A stretch of DNA of 5,813 nucleotides from JAYZVT01 sp050248375 (GTDB taxonomy: Bacteria; Pseudomonadota; Alphaproteobacteria; Rhizobiales; Methyloligellaceae). Positions 1 to 5,253 of this stretch are shown in pieces. The first letter of the stretch is position 1; each line of letters opens with the position of its first letter. The DNA is taken from positions 1 through 5,813 of the forward strand of contig JBFWSL010000233.1 of NCBI GenBank assembly GCA_050248375.1, given 5' to 3'. The notes below the pieces were generated by a model. It saw nothing but the letters and a program-made list of their open reading frames with translations, was not told where the DNA came from and made no database searches. The position numbers and the translations under genes are program-made.

Positions 1-56
1 GCGAGAAGGCCGGCGCGGCCCGGCCGCGCATGCCGATCGGGGGAAACTCGGGTCAT
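1..56 (-). CDS. Start of an unidentified gene, third in the copper operon (partial)
   Basis: Only 18 complete codons are inside the window, reading MTRVSPDRHARPGRAGLLA (last codon incomplete). The ATG at 56-54 is preceded on the minus strand by AGGAGA at 68-63 with a 6-base spacer, one of the best ribosome binding sites in the window. The first residues are rich in arginine and then turn hydrophobic (AGLLA), which fits the positive n-region of a signal peptide or a first membrane span; this is inference. It lies 81 bases after the stop of the DUF1775 gene on the same strand, so cotranscription is likely. In related cassettes a CopC and/or CopD-like copper protein often sits here, but nothing in these 18 residues proves that. 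Codons 10-15 form a perfect GC inverted repeat (13-29). Confidence 0.5.
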   Translation of the reverse strand, partial: MTRVSPDRHARPGRAGLL

Positions 57-80
57 TGCAAGTCTCCTGGGGTGCTGCCC

Positions 81-128
81 ATGCCGCAGCGGCCCGGCAA
101 CCGGGCGGGCGGCGCATGCGGGCGGCAT
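81..128 (-). other. Structured intergenic RNA after the DUF1775 gene
   Basis: The gap between the DUF1775 stop and the next start holds nested inverted repeats. ATGCCGC at 81-87 pairs with GCGGCAT at 122-128. Inside it GCCCGG at 92-97 pairs with CCGGGC at 101-106 around a 3-base loop. No U-tract follows on the minus strand, so a classical intrinsic terminator is unlikely. It may instead stabilise the mRNA or tune expression between the two genes. The function is inferred only. Confidence 0.35.
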
Positions 129-137
129 CGGATTCGT

Positions 138-656
138 TCAGGGTTTGGCTGTGAGCGTCAGCGCCGGCGCCGGATCATGCAGATGATCCTTTCCGGGTCC
201 GGGCACCTGCACCCATCGCCTCTCGCCGGACTGGCAGGTCTGGACGATGGGGAAATAGATGACCGTGCCCGGCGCGGCGTCCGGGAGCTTGAGCTGGACG
301 GCGAACTCATCGAAATATTCGTCCGGCAGGGACCCGCCGCTCCAGGTCACCGATGCGATGGAGTGGGTGATCGGCTTGCCGTGATGGCTTTCGATGGGCT
401 TGTCCAGCTTCTCCTTTGCGACGTCGATCTTCCAGCCCGGCTTCACCTGCGGCTTGGCGCTGGTGATGCCGGCCGGCATCGAAACGGCGATTGACGTGGT
501 GGGCGATCCCTCGCAGCCGTGCGGTACCCTGAATACGGCCTTGTAGTAGGAACCTGTTTGAGCGGTGCGCTTGTCGAGCACGACATGGGCGGAGGCTGGA
601 AGGGCCAGCCCCGCGGTTGCCGCAGCCAATGCCGCGGGCAGAACAAATCTGATCAT
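138..656 (-). CDS. Secreted DUF1775 / YcnI-type copper-binding protein
   Basis: A 172-residue exported protein of the YcnI (DUF1775) family. The signal peptide is clear: a short n-region (MIRF), a hydrophobic Ala/Leu core to about residue 20 and a cleavage site PASA|HVV. Cleavage leaves His24 as the mature N-terminus. In the family, the Bacillus subtilis YcnI prototype binds Cu(II) through this N-terminal histidine (a mono-histidine brace) with an acidic residue and a nearby tryptophan. Matching candidates here are His24, Glu49 in the HGCEGSPT segment, and Trp148. Cys48 and Cys141 could form a disulfide. There is no C-terminal membrane anchor, unlike some Gram-positive members, so a soluble periplasmic copper chaperone is the likely role. 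It lies 71 bases after the DUF2946 stop, and this pairing supports copper handling. The start ATG has only a modest upstream site (GGGGA about 10 bases away). Confidence 0.92.
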   Translation of the reverse strand: MIRFVLPAALAAATAGLALPASAHVVLDKRTAQTGSYYKAVFRVPHGCEGSPTTSIAVSMPAGITSAKPQVKPGWKIDVAKEKLDKPIESHHGKPITHSIASVTWSGGSLPDEYFDEFAVQLKLPDAAPGTVIYFPIVQTCQSGERRWVQVPGPGKDHLHDPAPALTLTAKP

Positions 657-686
657 GACTTAGGTTTCCCCGATTGAACTGTACGG

Positions 687-720
687 AAAACGCCCGTTGG
701 CGCGGGTGCGCGTCCGGGCG
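687..720 (-). terminator. Attenuator- or terminator-like hairpin between DUF2946 and DUF1775 genes
   Basis: On the minus strand, CGCCCG (720-715) pairs perfectly with CGGGCG (696-691). An inner GCGC/GCGC stem (711-708 with 703-700) sits around a 4-base loop, with a symmetric 3x3 internal loop between the two stems. Four T residues (690-687) follow immediately. The T-tract is short, so termination would be partial at best. It could reduce read-through from the DUF2946 gene into the DUF1775 gene or stabilise the upstream mRNA. Confidence 0.4.
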
Positions 721-727
721 TGACAGG

Positions 728-1147
728 TCAGCCGAGGAGGTGTGGCGGGGCCCGGGGGCCGATGGGCGGCCCGAGGGCCGGAGGCTTCAGGGCGAAGTGA
801 TCGGATGGCGGGGGGAATCCGGCCAGCCGCGAATAGGCCGGCAGGCCGGCGGTCAGGTCCGGCGGCGGAACGGCGGATTTGGCCAGGACCGCTCCGAACG
901 GGCATTTTTCGGCGGCACCGGGCTGGCTGCCGCCTTCGTCGACGACGCGGCCGTCCGCATCGAGGGTGATGGAGCGGACGCCGTCGGCGGTACATATGGA
1001 AATCTGGATGTGTCCCTGCGACAGGGCGGACAGATCGGCCATGTAGCCGGCAGGGACCAGGGCGCGGAGGATAAACACCGCCAGGGTGACGCGCACGACC
1101 GCGCGCGACCAGCGGGATGTCCCGATCCTCGTATACGCCCCCAGCAT
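728..1147 (-). CDS. DUF2946 family membrane protein, first gene of copper cassette
   Basis: A 139-residue protein recognisable as DUF2946. It has one N-terminal hydrophobic span (about residues 16-36, ending in the typical LRALVPAGYM), then a C-x-A-D-G segment with Cys52, a CPF motif at Cys82, a proline-rich region and a closing RAPP at 132-135, matching the family's usual ending. The biochemical function is not established. Members are commonly found beside copper genes and TonB receptors, and the two cysteines outside the membrane could bind metal, which is inference. It is followed on the same strand by the DUF1775 gene. The upstream frame is open to a stop near 1248 but has no ATG, GTG or TTG before 1147, so this ATG is the best start. 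It lacks a Shine-Dalgarno sequence and has a promoter-like -10 seven bases upstream, suggesting leaderless translation. Confidence 0.85.
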   Translation of the reverse strand: MLGAYTRIGTSRWSRAVVRVTLAVFILRALVPAGYMADLSALSQGHIQISICTADGVRSITLDADGRVVDEGGSQPGAAEKCPFGAVLAKSAVPPPDLTAGLPAYSRLAGFPPPSDHFALKPPALGPPIGPRAPPHLLG

Positions 1148-1153
1148 AAACCC

Positions 1154-1182
1154 AGTATCATCGATGGGTGCGTGAGCGTCGA
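1154..1182 (-). promoter_or_regulatory. Candidate promoter of the DUF2946-DUF1775 operon
   Basis: On the minus strand TCGACG (1182-1177) and GATACT (1159-1154) are separated by 17 bases; the first matches the TTGACA consensus at 4 of 6 positions and the second matches TATAAT at 4 of 6. The predicted transcription start falls on or next to the ATG at 1147, which would make the mRNA leaderless. The lack of a ribosome binding site agrees with this. I see no clear CueR- or CsoR-type copper operator here. Confidence 0.35.
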
Positions 1183-1363
1183 GCAGGGAAATTGCGACAG
1201 AATCGCGCTGTGCGCCCGTACCAGAAACGGTCCGGGTGATACGGCGTTAAGATTGGCCACGCATTATTGAACGTCGCCAAGGTTGCGTTTTCCTGCCATT
1301 TTTGTGAGATCAACTGGTGTCGGAGACAGGCAGATTTTCCTTAAAGACCCGAGGAATGGGCAA

Positions 1364-2713
1364 GTGAACGTCCCAGGACTTTCAGAGCGAGGCCATGCGT
1401 CCTGGCGCCCCCTGGCGACAGGGTTGCTCGGCATATCCATCGCGCTGACGGCATTCGCCGACAGTGCCCGGTCGGACAGCAACTGGTGGCGGCCCTCCTT
1501 CATGCGGGACGACCAGGCGAGCCGCGCGTCCGACCGGGAGCGCCGCCAGCAGCTCCGCAACGAGCTGCAGGACAAGTTCGCGCCGCTGGCCACCAATACC
1601 GTTCCCTATGTCAGCACGCAGATGATCGAGCGCATGCGGGGCGCCATCGAGCGCTATCGCTCCATCGTGCAGGCGGGCGGCTGGGGTCAGATCAGGGAAG
1701 ACCGCACGCTCAGGGTCAACGACACGGGCGAAGACGTGCGCGTCCTGCGCCACCGGCTGGTGACGACCGGCGATATGCTGGACAGCAGCAGGAGATCGTG
1801 GGCCTTCGACAGCGACCTGCAGGAGGGCGTGGCACGGTTCCAGATGCGCCACGGGCTGCGGGTGACAGGCTTCGTGGACGCCCGCACACGGGCCGCGCTC
1901 AACGTGCCCGCGCAGCACAGGCTGCGGCAGCTCGAGCTGAACCTGCAGCGGATCTACGACCTGTCGGAGATTTCCTCGGCGGAAAAATACGTGCTGGTGA
2001 ACGCGCCGGGCTATACCCTGCAGGCCGTGGAAAAAAGCACGCTTGCCTTCGAAAGCGGCGTGATCGTCGGCCGTCCCGACCGGCAGACTCCCGAGATATC
2101 GGCCAAGATCATCGAGCTCAATTTCTATCCCTACTGGCGTGTTCCGGACTCCATCGCGTCCAAGGATCTGATCCCGGCCATCCGCAAGGATATGAACTAT
2201 TTCTACAAGGAGCATTTCAGCGTGCTGCCGACCTGGGGCGCGAAGCCCTTCGACCCCCAGGTGGTCAACTGGAACTCCGACGCGGTCTATGGCTACAAGT
2301 TCCGCCAGGATCCGGGGCCGCATAACGCGCTCGGACTGGTGCGGATCAACATGCCCAACAAGGAAACGGTGTATCTGCACGACACACCGCTGAAGCATCT
2401 GTTCGGCCAGACAAGCCGTGCGTTCAGCTCGGGCTGCGTGCGCGTGGAGCGGGTGTTCGATCTGGCCGGCTGGCTGGTGGAGGGACAGGACGACTGGGGA
2501 CCGATGAAGGTTCAGACGGTGCTTGCCGCCGGCCAGGCCGAGGACGTGAAACTGAAGAAGGCCGTCCCCGTGCACTTCGTCTACCTGACCGCGTGGGTCG
2601 CCGACAGCGGTGCGCCGAATTTCCGTCCAGACATCTACGGCAAGGATGGAGCCAGGGAAGCGGGCGCCGACGACGAAGCCGCACCCAATGACGCGCGGTC
2701 CATAACTCCCTGA
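1364..2713 (+). CDS. Periplasmic L,D-transpeptidase (YcbB type) with peptidoglycan-binding domain
   Basis: It forms 3-3 peptidoglycan cross-links (or related L,D-transfer reactions) with an active-site cysteine in the periplasm. I choose the GTG at 1364 (449 residues) because GAGGAA at 1351-1356 lies 7 bases before it. The in-frame TTG at 1283 and GTG at 1304 have no properly spaced site and would bury the signal sequence. From this start a basic n-region, a hydrophobic core (PLATGLLGISIALTAFA) and a likely cleavage near ADSA give an export signal. Next comes a charged helical linker, then a PG_binding_1 domain (about 121-180, GEDVRVLRHRL to TRAALNV), then the YkuD catalytic domain (about 208-380). 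The family signature is complete: His339 in LHDTP, and SSGCVRVE with Cys358 and Arg360. It is shorter than E. coli YcbB/LdtD (about 615), lacking part of the N-terminal region, as is usual in alphaproteobacteria. It is divergent from the copper operon, with 216 bases between them and no convincing promoter of its own. Confidence 0.93.
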   Translation: MNVPGLSERGHASWRPLATGLLGISIALTAFADSARSDSNWWRPSFMRDDQASRASDRERRQQLRNELQDKFAPLATNTVPYVSTQMIERMRGAIERYRSIVQAGGWGQIREDRTLRVNDTGEDVRVLRHRLVTTGDMLDSSRRSWAFDSDLQEGVARFQMRHGLRVTGFVDARTRAALNVPAQHRLRQLELNLQRIYDLSEISSAEKYVLVNAPGYTLQAVEKSTLAFESGVIVGRPDRQTPEISAKIIELNFYPYWRVPDSIASKDLIPAIRKDMNYFYKEHFSVLPTWGAKPFDPQVVNWNSDAVYGYKFRQDPGPHNALGLVRINMPNKETVYLHDTPLKHLFGQTSRAFSSGCVRVERVFDLAGWLVEGQDDWGPMKVQTVLAAGQAEDVKLKKAVPVHFVYLTAWVADSGAPNFRPDIYGKDGAREAGADDEAAPNDARSITP

Positions 2714-2714
2714 T

Positions 2715-2730
2715 CTGGAAAAACTTCCGG
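2715..2730 (+). other. Small hairpin just after the L,D-transpeptidase stop
   Basis: CTGGAA (2715-2720) pairs with TTCCGG (2725-2730) around an AAAC loop, with one G-T wobble. It starts two bases after the stop codon. No T-tract follows, so it may act as a weak terminator or mRNA 3'-end stabiliser. The rest of the gap up to 2811 shows no gene. Confidence 0.25.
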
Positions 2731-2811
2731 TCCTGGCGGGGCTTCGACAGAGCGGTATTTCTGTGCGGTCCTGCATTGAGCGTTGCCCCGGATGCCTGTC
2801 CGCGTCTAAAC

Positions 2812-2829
2812 ATGACAGTTTTGTGACAG
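2812..2829 (-). promoter_or_regulatory. Pho box (PhoB operator), reverse orientation, upstream of MFS gene
   Basis: Read on the minus strand this is CTGTCACAAAACTGTCAT: two 7-base direct repeats with an A-rich 4-base spacer and the 11-base period of PhoB sites. Against the consensus CTGTCATAWAWCTGTCAY it matches 17 of 18 positions. It ends 19 bases before the GTG of the transporter gene. PhoB boxes that activate normally read in the direction of transcription, whereas this one reads away from the transporter, and I see no good -10 on the minus strand (GGACAG at the expected distance). A weak plus-strand promoter (TTGCCC at 2783, 18-base gap, TAAACA at 2807) would place the box over the transcription start, which would fit repression. 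The site itself is seen; its effect is inference. Confidence 0.65.
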
Positions 2830-2848
2830 CAGCCGTGAGACACTTCTC

Positions 2849-4057
2849 GTGCCCGCCTCGACCGACTCCGCCTATGCGCCCGTGAACGATTCCCTGAGCG
2901 GGCGCAAGGGCGTGCTGGTCGGAGGATGCTCCGCGCACTTCCTGCATGACGGTCTTACAGACTCCCTTTACGTGCTGCTGCCGCTGTGGGCGCAGGCCTT
3001 CGGCCTGTCCCATACCCAGGTCGGGCTGCTCAAGTCGGCCTTCTCGGGCGCAACCGCGGCGTCGCAACTTCCGCTGGGTATGCTTTCAGAGCGGCTTGGT
3101 GAGCGCACGCTGCTCGCGCTGGGCCTGACCATCGCGGGAGTGATCTTCGCCTTCGGCGCCTATTCGGCGAATTACGAGATGCTGATTCTCTGCCTGCTGT
3201 TGTCGGGACTTGCCTGCGGGGTCCAGCATCCGCTGTCGTCGTCGATCATCTCGCGCGCCTATGCGCAGGGCAAGCGCCGGGTCGCGCTCGGCATCTACAA
3301 TTTCGCCGGCGACATGGGAAAGGTGGTGGTGCCGTTCTGCGTCGCCACGGTGGCCATGTGGTACGGCTGGCGCGAAGGCATGATCACCTACGGGATCGTG
3401 CTGGGCTGTGCGGGCCTCGCGCTGCTGTGGGGCCTGTCGAAGCTGGGGACGGCCCTCGCGCCGCCCGCCGCGCATGCCTCCGCGAACGGCAAGGGCTGGG
3501 GCCTGAAGGACGCACGCGGTTTCACCGTGCTTTCCACCATACATCTGCTCGACGATGTCTCGCGCAGCGGCTTCCTGACCTTCCTGCCCTTCGTCCTCAT
3601 CGCCAAGGGAGCGTCCACCGGCTCGGTCGGCTTCGCCCTGGCGCTGCTGTTTGGAGGCGGGGCCGCGGGCAAGCTCGCCTGCGGGCTGCTGGCCGAGCGG
3701 CTCGGTCTCATCCGCACGGTGGTGACCACCGAACTGGCCACGGGGGTCCTCGTCCTGCTGATCATCGTGCTGCCGCTCAACGCGGCGCTGGCCTTGCTGC
3801 CGTTGCTCGGCGTCGCCATGAACGGCACCTCATCCGTGCTCTACGGCACGGTGGGCGAATTCGTGGAGCCGCACCGCCAGGCGCGGGCATTCGGTCTTTT
3901 CTACACGGTGGGATCGTCCTCAAGCGCCGTTGCGCCCCTCGTCTTCGGCATGCTCAGCGACTGGCAGGATCCGGGCTTTTCGCTGATCTTCTCCGCGCTG
4001 GCGGCCATCGCCACGCTGCCGCTCTGCCTTGCGCTGCGGCGCCATTTGACGCACTGA
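2849..4057 (+). CDS. MFS transporter, fosmidomycin-resistance (Fsr) type
   Basis: A 402-residue, 12-helix major facilitator of the inner membrane, probably a proton-driven drug or metabolite exporter. Family marks in the first half: AHFLHDG (His30, Asp34) in helix 1, the loop 2-3 motif GMLSERLGER (77-86), QHPLSSS (126-132) in helix 4 and YNFAGDMGK (150-158) in helix 5, all typical of the Fsr-like group. A hydrophilic central loop (about 202-224) divides the halves. The second half repeats the loop motif (AERLG at 282-286) and has GEFVEPHRQARAFGLFYTVGS. The length is that of E. coli Fsr (406). The substrate is not readable from sequence, and other MFS exporters share these marks. The start is GTG; the upstream frame has no better start before a stop at 2813, and only a weak GAGA lies 8 bases before it. 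A Pho box lies directly upstream. Confidence 0.88.
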   Translation: MPASTDSAYAPVNDSLSGRKGVLVGGCSAHFLHDGLTDSLYVLLPLWAQAFGLSHTQVGLLKSAFSGATAASQLPLGMLSERLGERTLLALGLTIAGVIFAFGAYSANYEMLILCLLLSGLACGVQHPLSSSIISRAYAQGKRRVALGIYNFAGDMGKVVVPFCVATVAMWYGWREGMITYGIVLGCAGLALLWGLSKLGTALAPPAAHASANGKGWGLKDARGFTVLSTIHLLDDVSRSGFLTFLPFVLIAKGASTGSVGFALALLFGGGAAGKLACGLLAERLGLIRTVVTTELATGVLVLLIIVLPLNAALALLPLLGVAMNGTSSVLYGTVGEFVEPHRQARAFGLFYTVGSSSSAVAPLVFGMLSDWQDPGFSLIFSALAAIATLPLCLALRRHLTH

Positions 4058-4068
4058 CCGCTTTTTTT
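4036..4068 (+). terminator. Weak terminator at the end of the MFS gene
   Basis: A run of seven T residues (4062-4068) starts five bases after the stop codon. GCGG at 4036-4039 can pair with CCGC at 4058-4061 directly before the T-run, but the stem is only 4 pairs with a long loop. The T-run is unusual in this GC-rich window and its position suits transcription termination; the stem is poor, so confidence is low. Confidence 0.35.
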
Positions 4069-4113
4069 CCGCGCCAATGCGACGCTGCGACACCGCTACG
4101 CACGGGGCAGGGG

Positions 4114-4142
4114 GTGTCAGCCGTGGCAAGCTTCGCTATGAC
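4114..4142 (+). promoter_or_regulatory. Candidate promoter of the small membrane protein gene
   Basis: GTGTCA (4114-4119) and TATGAC (4137-4142) are 17 bases apart, each matching the sigma-70 consensus at 4 of 6 positions. Transcription would start near 4149 and leave a leader of about 29 bases before the ATG at 4178. This would make the small gene independent of the transporter gene. Confidence 0.35.
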
Positions 4143-4177
4143 GCGCGTCCGGGCAGGGCCGCGCAGCGGGAAATCAT

Positions 4178-4351
4178 ATGTTTGAACGGTTCAGGAACGG
4201 CAGGACGTTCGAGATTGCGGTCGCGGTCGCGCTGACGGCGATCGCCATCGTGCTGGTGCTCACAAGGTTCGGAGGCGGAACCGAGAGCGGCCGCGGCGAA
4301 CAGCCGGTCGCCTCGATCACCGCGCAGCCGATGGCCGACAAGGGACAGTGA
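4178..4351 (+). CDS. Small single-span membrane protein (57 aa), unrecognised
   Basis: I do not recognise a family. The reading frame runs from ATG at 4178 to TGA at 4349-4351. The N-terminus is short and basic (MFERFRNGR), followed by one very hydrophobic span of about residues 11-29 (FEIAVAVALTAIAIVLVLT) and a polar, glycine- and charge-containing tail of about 28 residues. The positive-inside rule predicts a cytoplasmic N-terminus and periplasmic tail. GGGA at 4168-4171 gives a ribosome binding site with a 6-base spacer. Third codon positions are mostly G or C, as in the neighbouring genes, and a candidate promoter lies at 4114-4142. It lies 120 bases after the MFS gene and is convergent with bdhA, 33 bases from its stop. 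A role as a transporter accessory or envelope protein is possible but unsupported. Confidence 0.6.
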   Translation: MFERFRNGRTFEIAVAVALTAIAIVLVLTRFGGGTESGRGEQPVASITAQPMADKGQ

Positions 4352-4371
4352 CGTCCGCCCGGCCTTGCGTT

Positions 4372-4392
4372 CCGCCTGACGGGATCAGGCGG
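4372..4392. terminator. Hairpin between the convergent small gene and bdhA
   Basis: CCGCCTGA (4372-4379) and TCAGGCGG (4385-4392) form a perfect 8-base stem with a 5-base loop. It lies in the 33-base gap between two convergent genes and includes the bdhA stop codon in one arm. No clear T-tract follows on either strand, so it is probably a bidirectional 3'-end structure rather than a strong intrinsic terminator. Confidence 0.45.
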
Positions 4393-5164
4393 CGGTCCAG
4401 CCCCCGTCGATGGAAATATTGGCGCCGGTGATCTGCGAGGCCGCGTCGCTGCACAGATAGAGCGCGAGCTGGGCTACCTGGTCCACGGTGACGAACTGTT
4501 TGGTGGGCTGCGCCGCGAGCAGGACGTCGCGCTTCACCTGCTCCTCGGTGATGCCGCGCGCCTTCGCGGTGTCCGGAATCTGTTTCTCCACCAGCGGGGT
4601 GAGCACGTAGCCCGGCGAGATGGCGTTGCAGGTGATGCCGTGCTCCGCGAGTTCCAGCGCCACGGTCTTGGTCAGGCCGGCGATGCCGTGCTTGGCGGAG
4701 ACGTAGGCGGTCTTGAAAGGCGAGGCGACGAGGGAGTGCGCCGAGGCCGTGTTGATGATGCGGCCCCAGTTGCGCTGCTTCATCCCCGGGACGCAGGCGC
4801 GGATGGTGTGGAAGGCGGAGGACAGGTTGATGGCGATGATCGCGTCCCATTTCTCGGCCGGAAAGTCCTCGACCGGGGAGACATGCTGGATGCCCGCGTT
4901 GTTGACGAGAATGTCGACGCCGCCGAAAGCCTTCCCGGCCGTTTCCACCATGTCGGCGATCTCGGCGGGTTTCATCATGTTGGCGGGATGGAACGCCACG
5001 CGGGTCTTGTGCGCGGAGACCTGCCCGATGGCGGCGGCATTGTCCTTCTCGCCGCCGAGCCCGTTGAGCAGCACATTGGCGCCAGCGCCGGCAAGCGCCT
5101 CGGCGATGCCCAGGCCGATGCCCGAGGTGGAACCGGTGACGATGGCGGACTTGCCTTTCAGCAT
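4385..5164 (-). CDS. bdhA: D-3-hydroxybutyrate dehydrogenase
   Basis: A cytoplasmic NAD-dependent short-chain dehydrogenase that interconverts (R)-3-hydroxybutyrate and acetoacetate, a step in using polyhydroxybutyrate. The 259 residues match the family's usual length. Seen in order: nucleotide motif TGSTSGIG (10-17), NNAG (88-91), and the catalytic set Asn113, Ser141, Tyr154, Lys158. The residues that bind the substrate carboxylate in the Pseudomonas fragi enzyme have counterparts at Gln93, His143, Lys151 and Gln195, which separates it from general SDR reductases. The ATG at 5164 is chosen because GGAGAA (5176-5171) lies 6 bases before it and the protein then starts with MLKGKSAIVTG. The frame stays open to an ATG at 5224, but those 20 extra residues would be encoded across the promoter and operator. 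It lies 88 bases after the aminotransferase gene, with its own -10 and palindromic operator. Confidence 0.95.
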   Translation of the reverse strand: MLKGKSAIVTGSTSGIGLGIAEALAGAGANVLLNGLGGEKDNAAAIGQVSAHKTRVAFHPANMMKPAEIADMVETAGKAFGGVDILVNNAGIQHVSPVEDFPAEKWDAIIAINLSSAFHTIRACVPGMKQRNWGRIINTASAHSLVASPFKTAYVSAKHGIAGLTKTVALELAEHGITCNAISPGYVLTPLVEKQIPDTAKARGITEEQVKRDVLLAAQPTKQFVTVDQVAQLALYLCSDAASQITGANISIDGGWTAA

Positions 5165-5203
5165 GGCGGATTCTCCGGAAAGGGTTCGATGCGCGGGCGC
5201 ATC

Positions 5204-5209
5204 ATAATA
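5204..5209 (-). promoter_or_regulatory. Candidate -10 element of bdhA
   Basis: TATTAT on the minus strand (5209-5204) matches TATAAT at 5 of 6 positions and is one of the few AT-rich hexamers in this area. Transcription would start near 5197, giving a leader of about 33 bases that includes the ribosome binding site. There is no good -35: CCTGTT lies at 17 bases and TGTTGA at 15. Its upstream edge overlaps the palindrome at 5209-5225. Confidence 0.45.
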
Positions 5210-5225
5210 TTGTGCGCCGCACAAT
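5209..5225. promoter_or_regulatory. Palindromic operator before bdhA, PhaR-like
   Basis: ATTGTGCGCCGCACAAT is a perfect inverted repeat with 7-base arms around 3 bases. It occupies the -35/-10 spacer of the proposed bdhA promoter, a position where a bound protein would block RNA polymerase. Both strands fit TGCRNYGCASMA (plus strand 5213-5224), a motif I recall for the PhaR regulator of Bradyrhizobium; this is from memory and unverified. PhaR represses polyhydroxybutyrate genes in several proteobacteria, so control of bdhA would make sense. Regulators of other families that bind TGC/GCA palindromes remain possible. Confidence 0.5.
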
Positions 5226-5227
5226 CA

Positions 5228-5253
5228 ACAGGCATTGCGGCCGCCGTGCCTGT
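5228..5253 (-). terminator. Hairpin at the end of the aminotransferase gene
   Basis: On the minus strand ACAGGCA (5253-5247) pairs perfectly with TGCCTGT (5234-5228), and part of the GC-rich loop can pair as well. The stem begins in the last base of the stop codon. Only a weak T-containing stretch (TGATT) follows. It probably ends or protects the upstream transcript and separates it from the bdhA promoter. Confidence 0.4.

Noticed and set aside
13..29. GC-rich perfect inverted repeat (8-base arms, 1-base centre)
   Set aside because: It is within the first codons of the partial gene and made only of G and C, which is common by chance in DNA of this composition; no regulator or terminator feature accompanies it.
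30..494. Plus-strand frame opposite the DUF1775 gene
   Set aside because: The opposite strand encodes a clear signal peptide and DUF1775 domain; this frame has neither domain nor ribosome binding site.
1183..1363. Search for a promoter and copper-regulator site in the rest of the divergent gap
   Set aside because: Hexamers such as TTGAAC (1267) and CATTAT (1262) have no correctly spaced partner, and no CueR- or CsoR-like palindrome was found, so nothing is called.
1382..3067. A 561-codon open frame on the minus strand, the longest in the window
   Set aside because: It lies antisense to the L,D-transpeptidase gene and runs through the intergenic gap into the transporter gene. Its translation is His/Arg-rich without recognisable domains, as expected for a shadow in GC-rich DNA, while the plus-strand genes have complete family motifs.
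4122..4138. Sigma-54-like promoter (TGGCAAG...GC) before the small gene
   Set aside because: The GG and GC doublets are 8 bases apart instead of the required 10, and a sigma-70-like pair explains the region better.
3358..4185. A 275-codon plus-strand frame overlapping the MFS gene
   Set aside because: It is a second frame of the transporter gene, Arg/Ala/Gly-rich with no domain. Its last codons overlap the start of the small membrane protein by chance.
5165..5224. 20-residue N-terminal extension of bdhA from an ATG at 5224
   Set aside because: It would be translated from the promoter and palindrome, has no ribosome binding site, and the family's proteins start at the MLKGKSAIVTG position, where GGAGAA is correctly placed.
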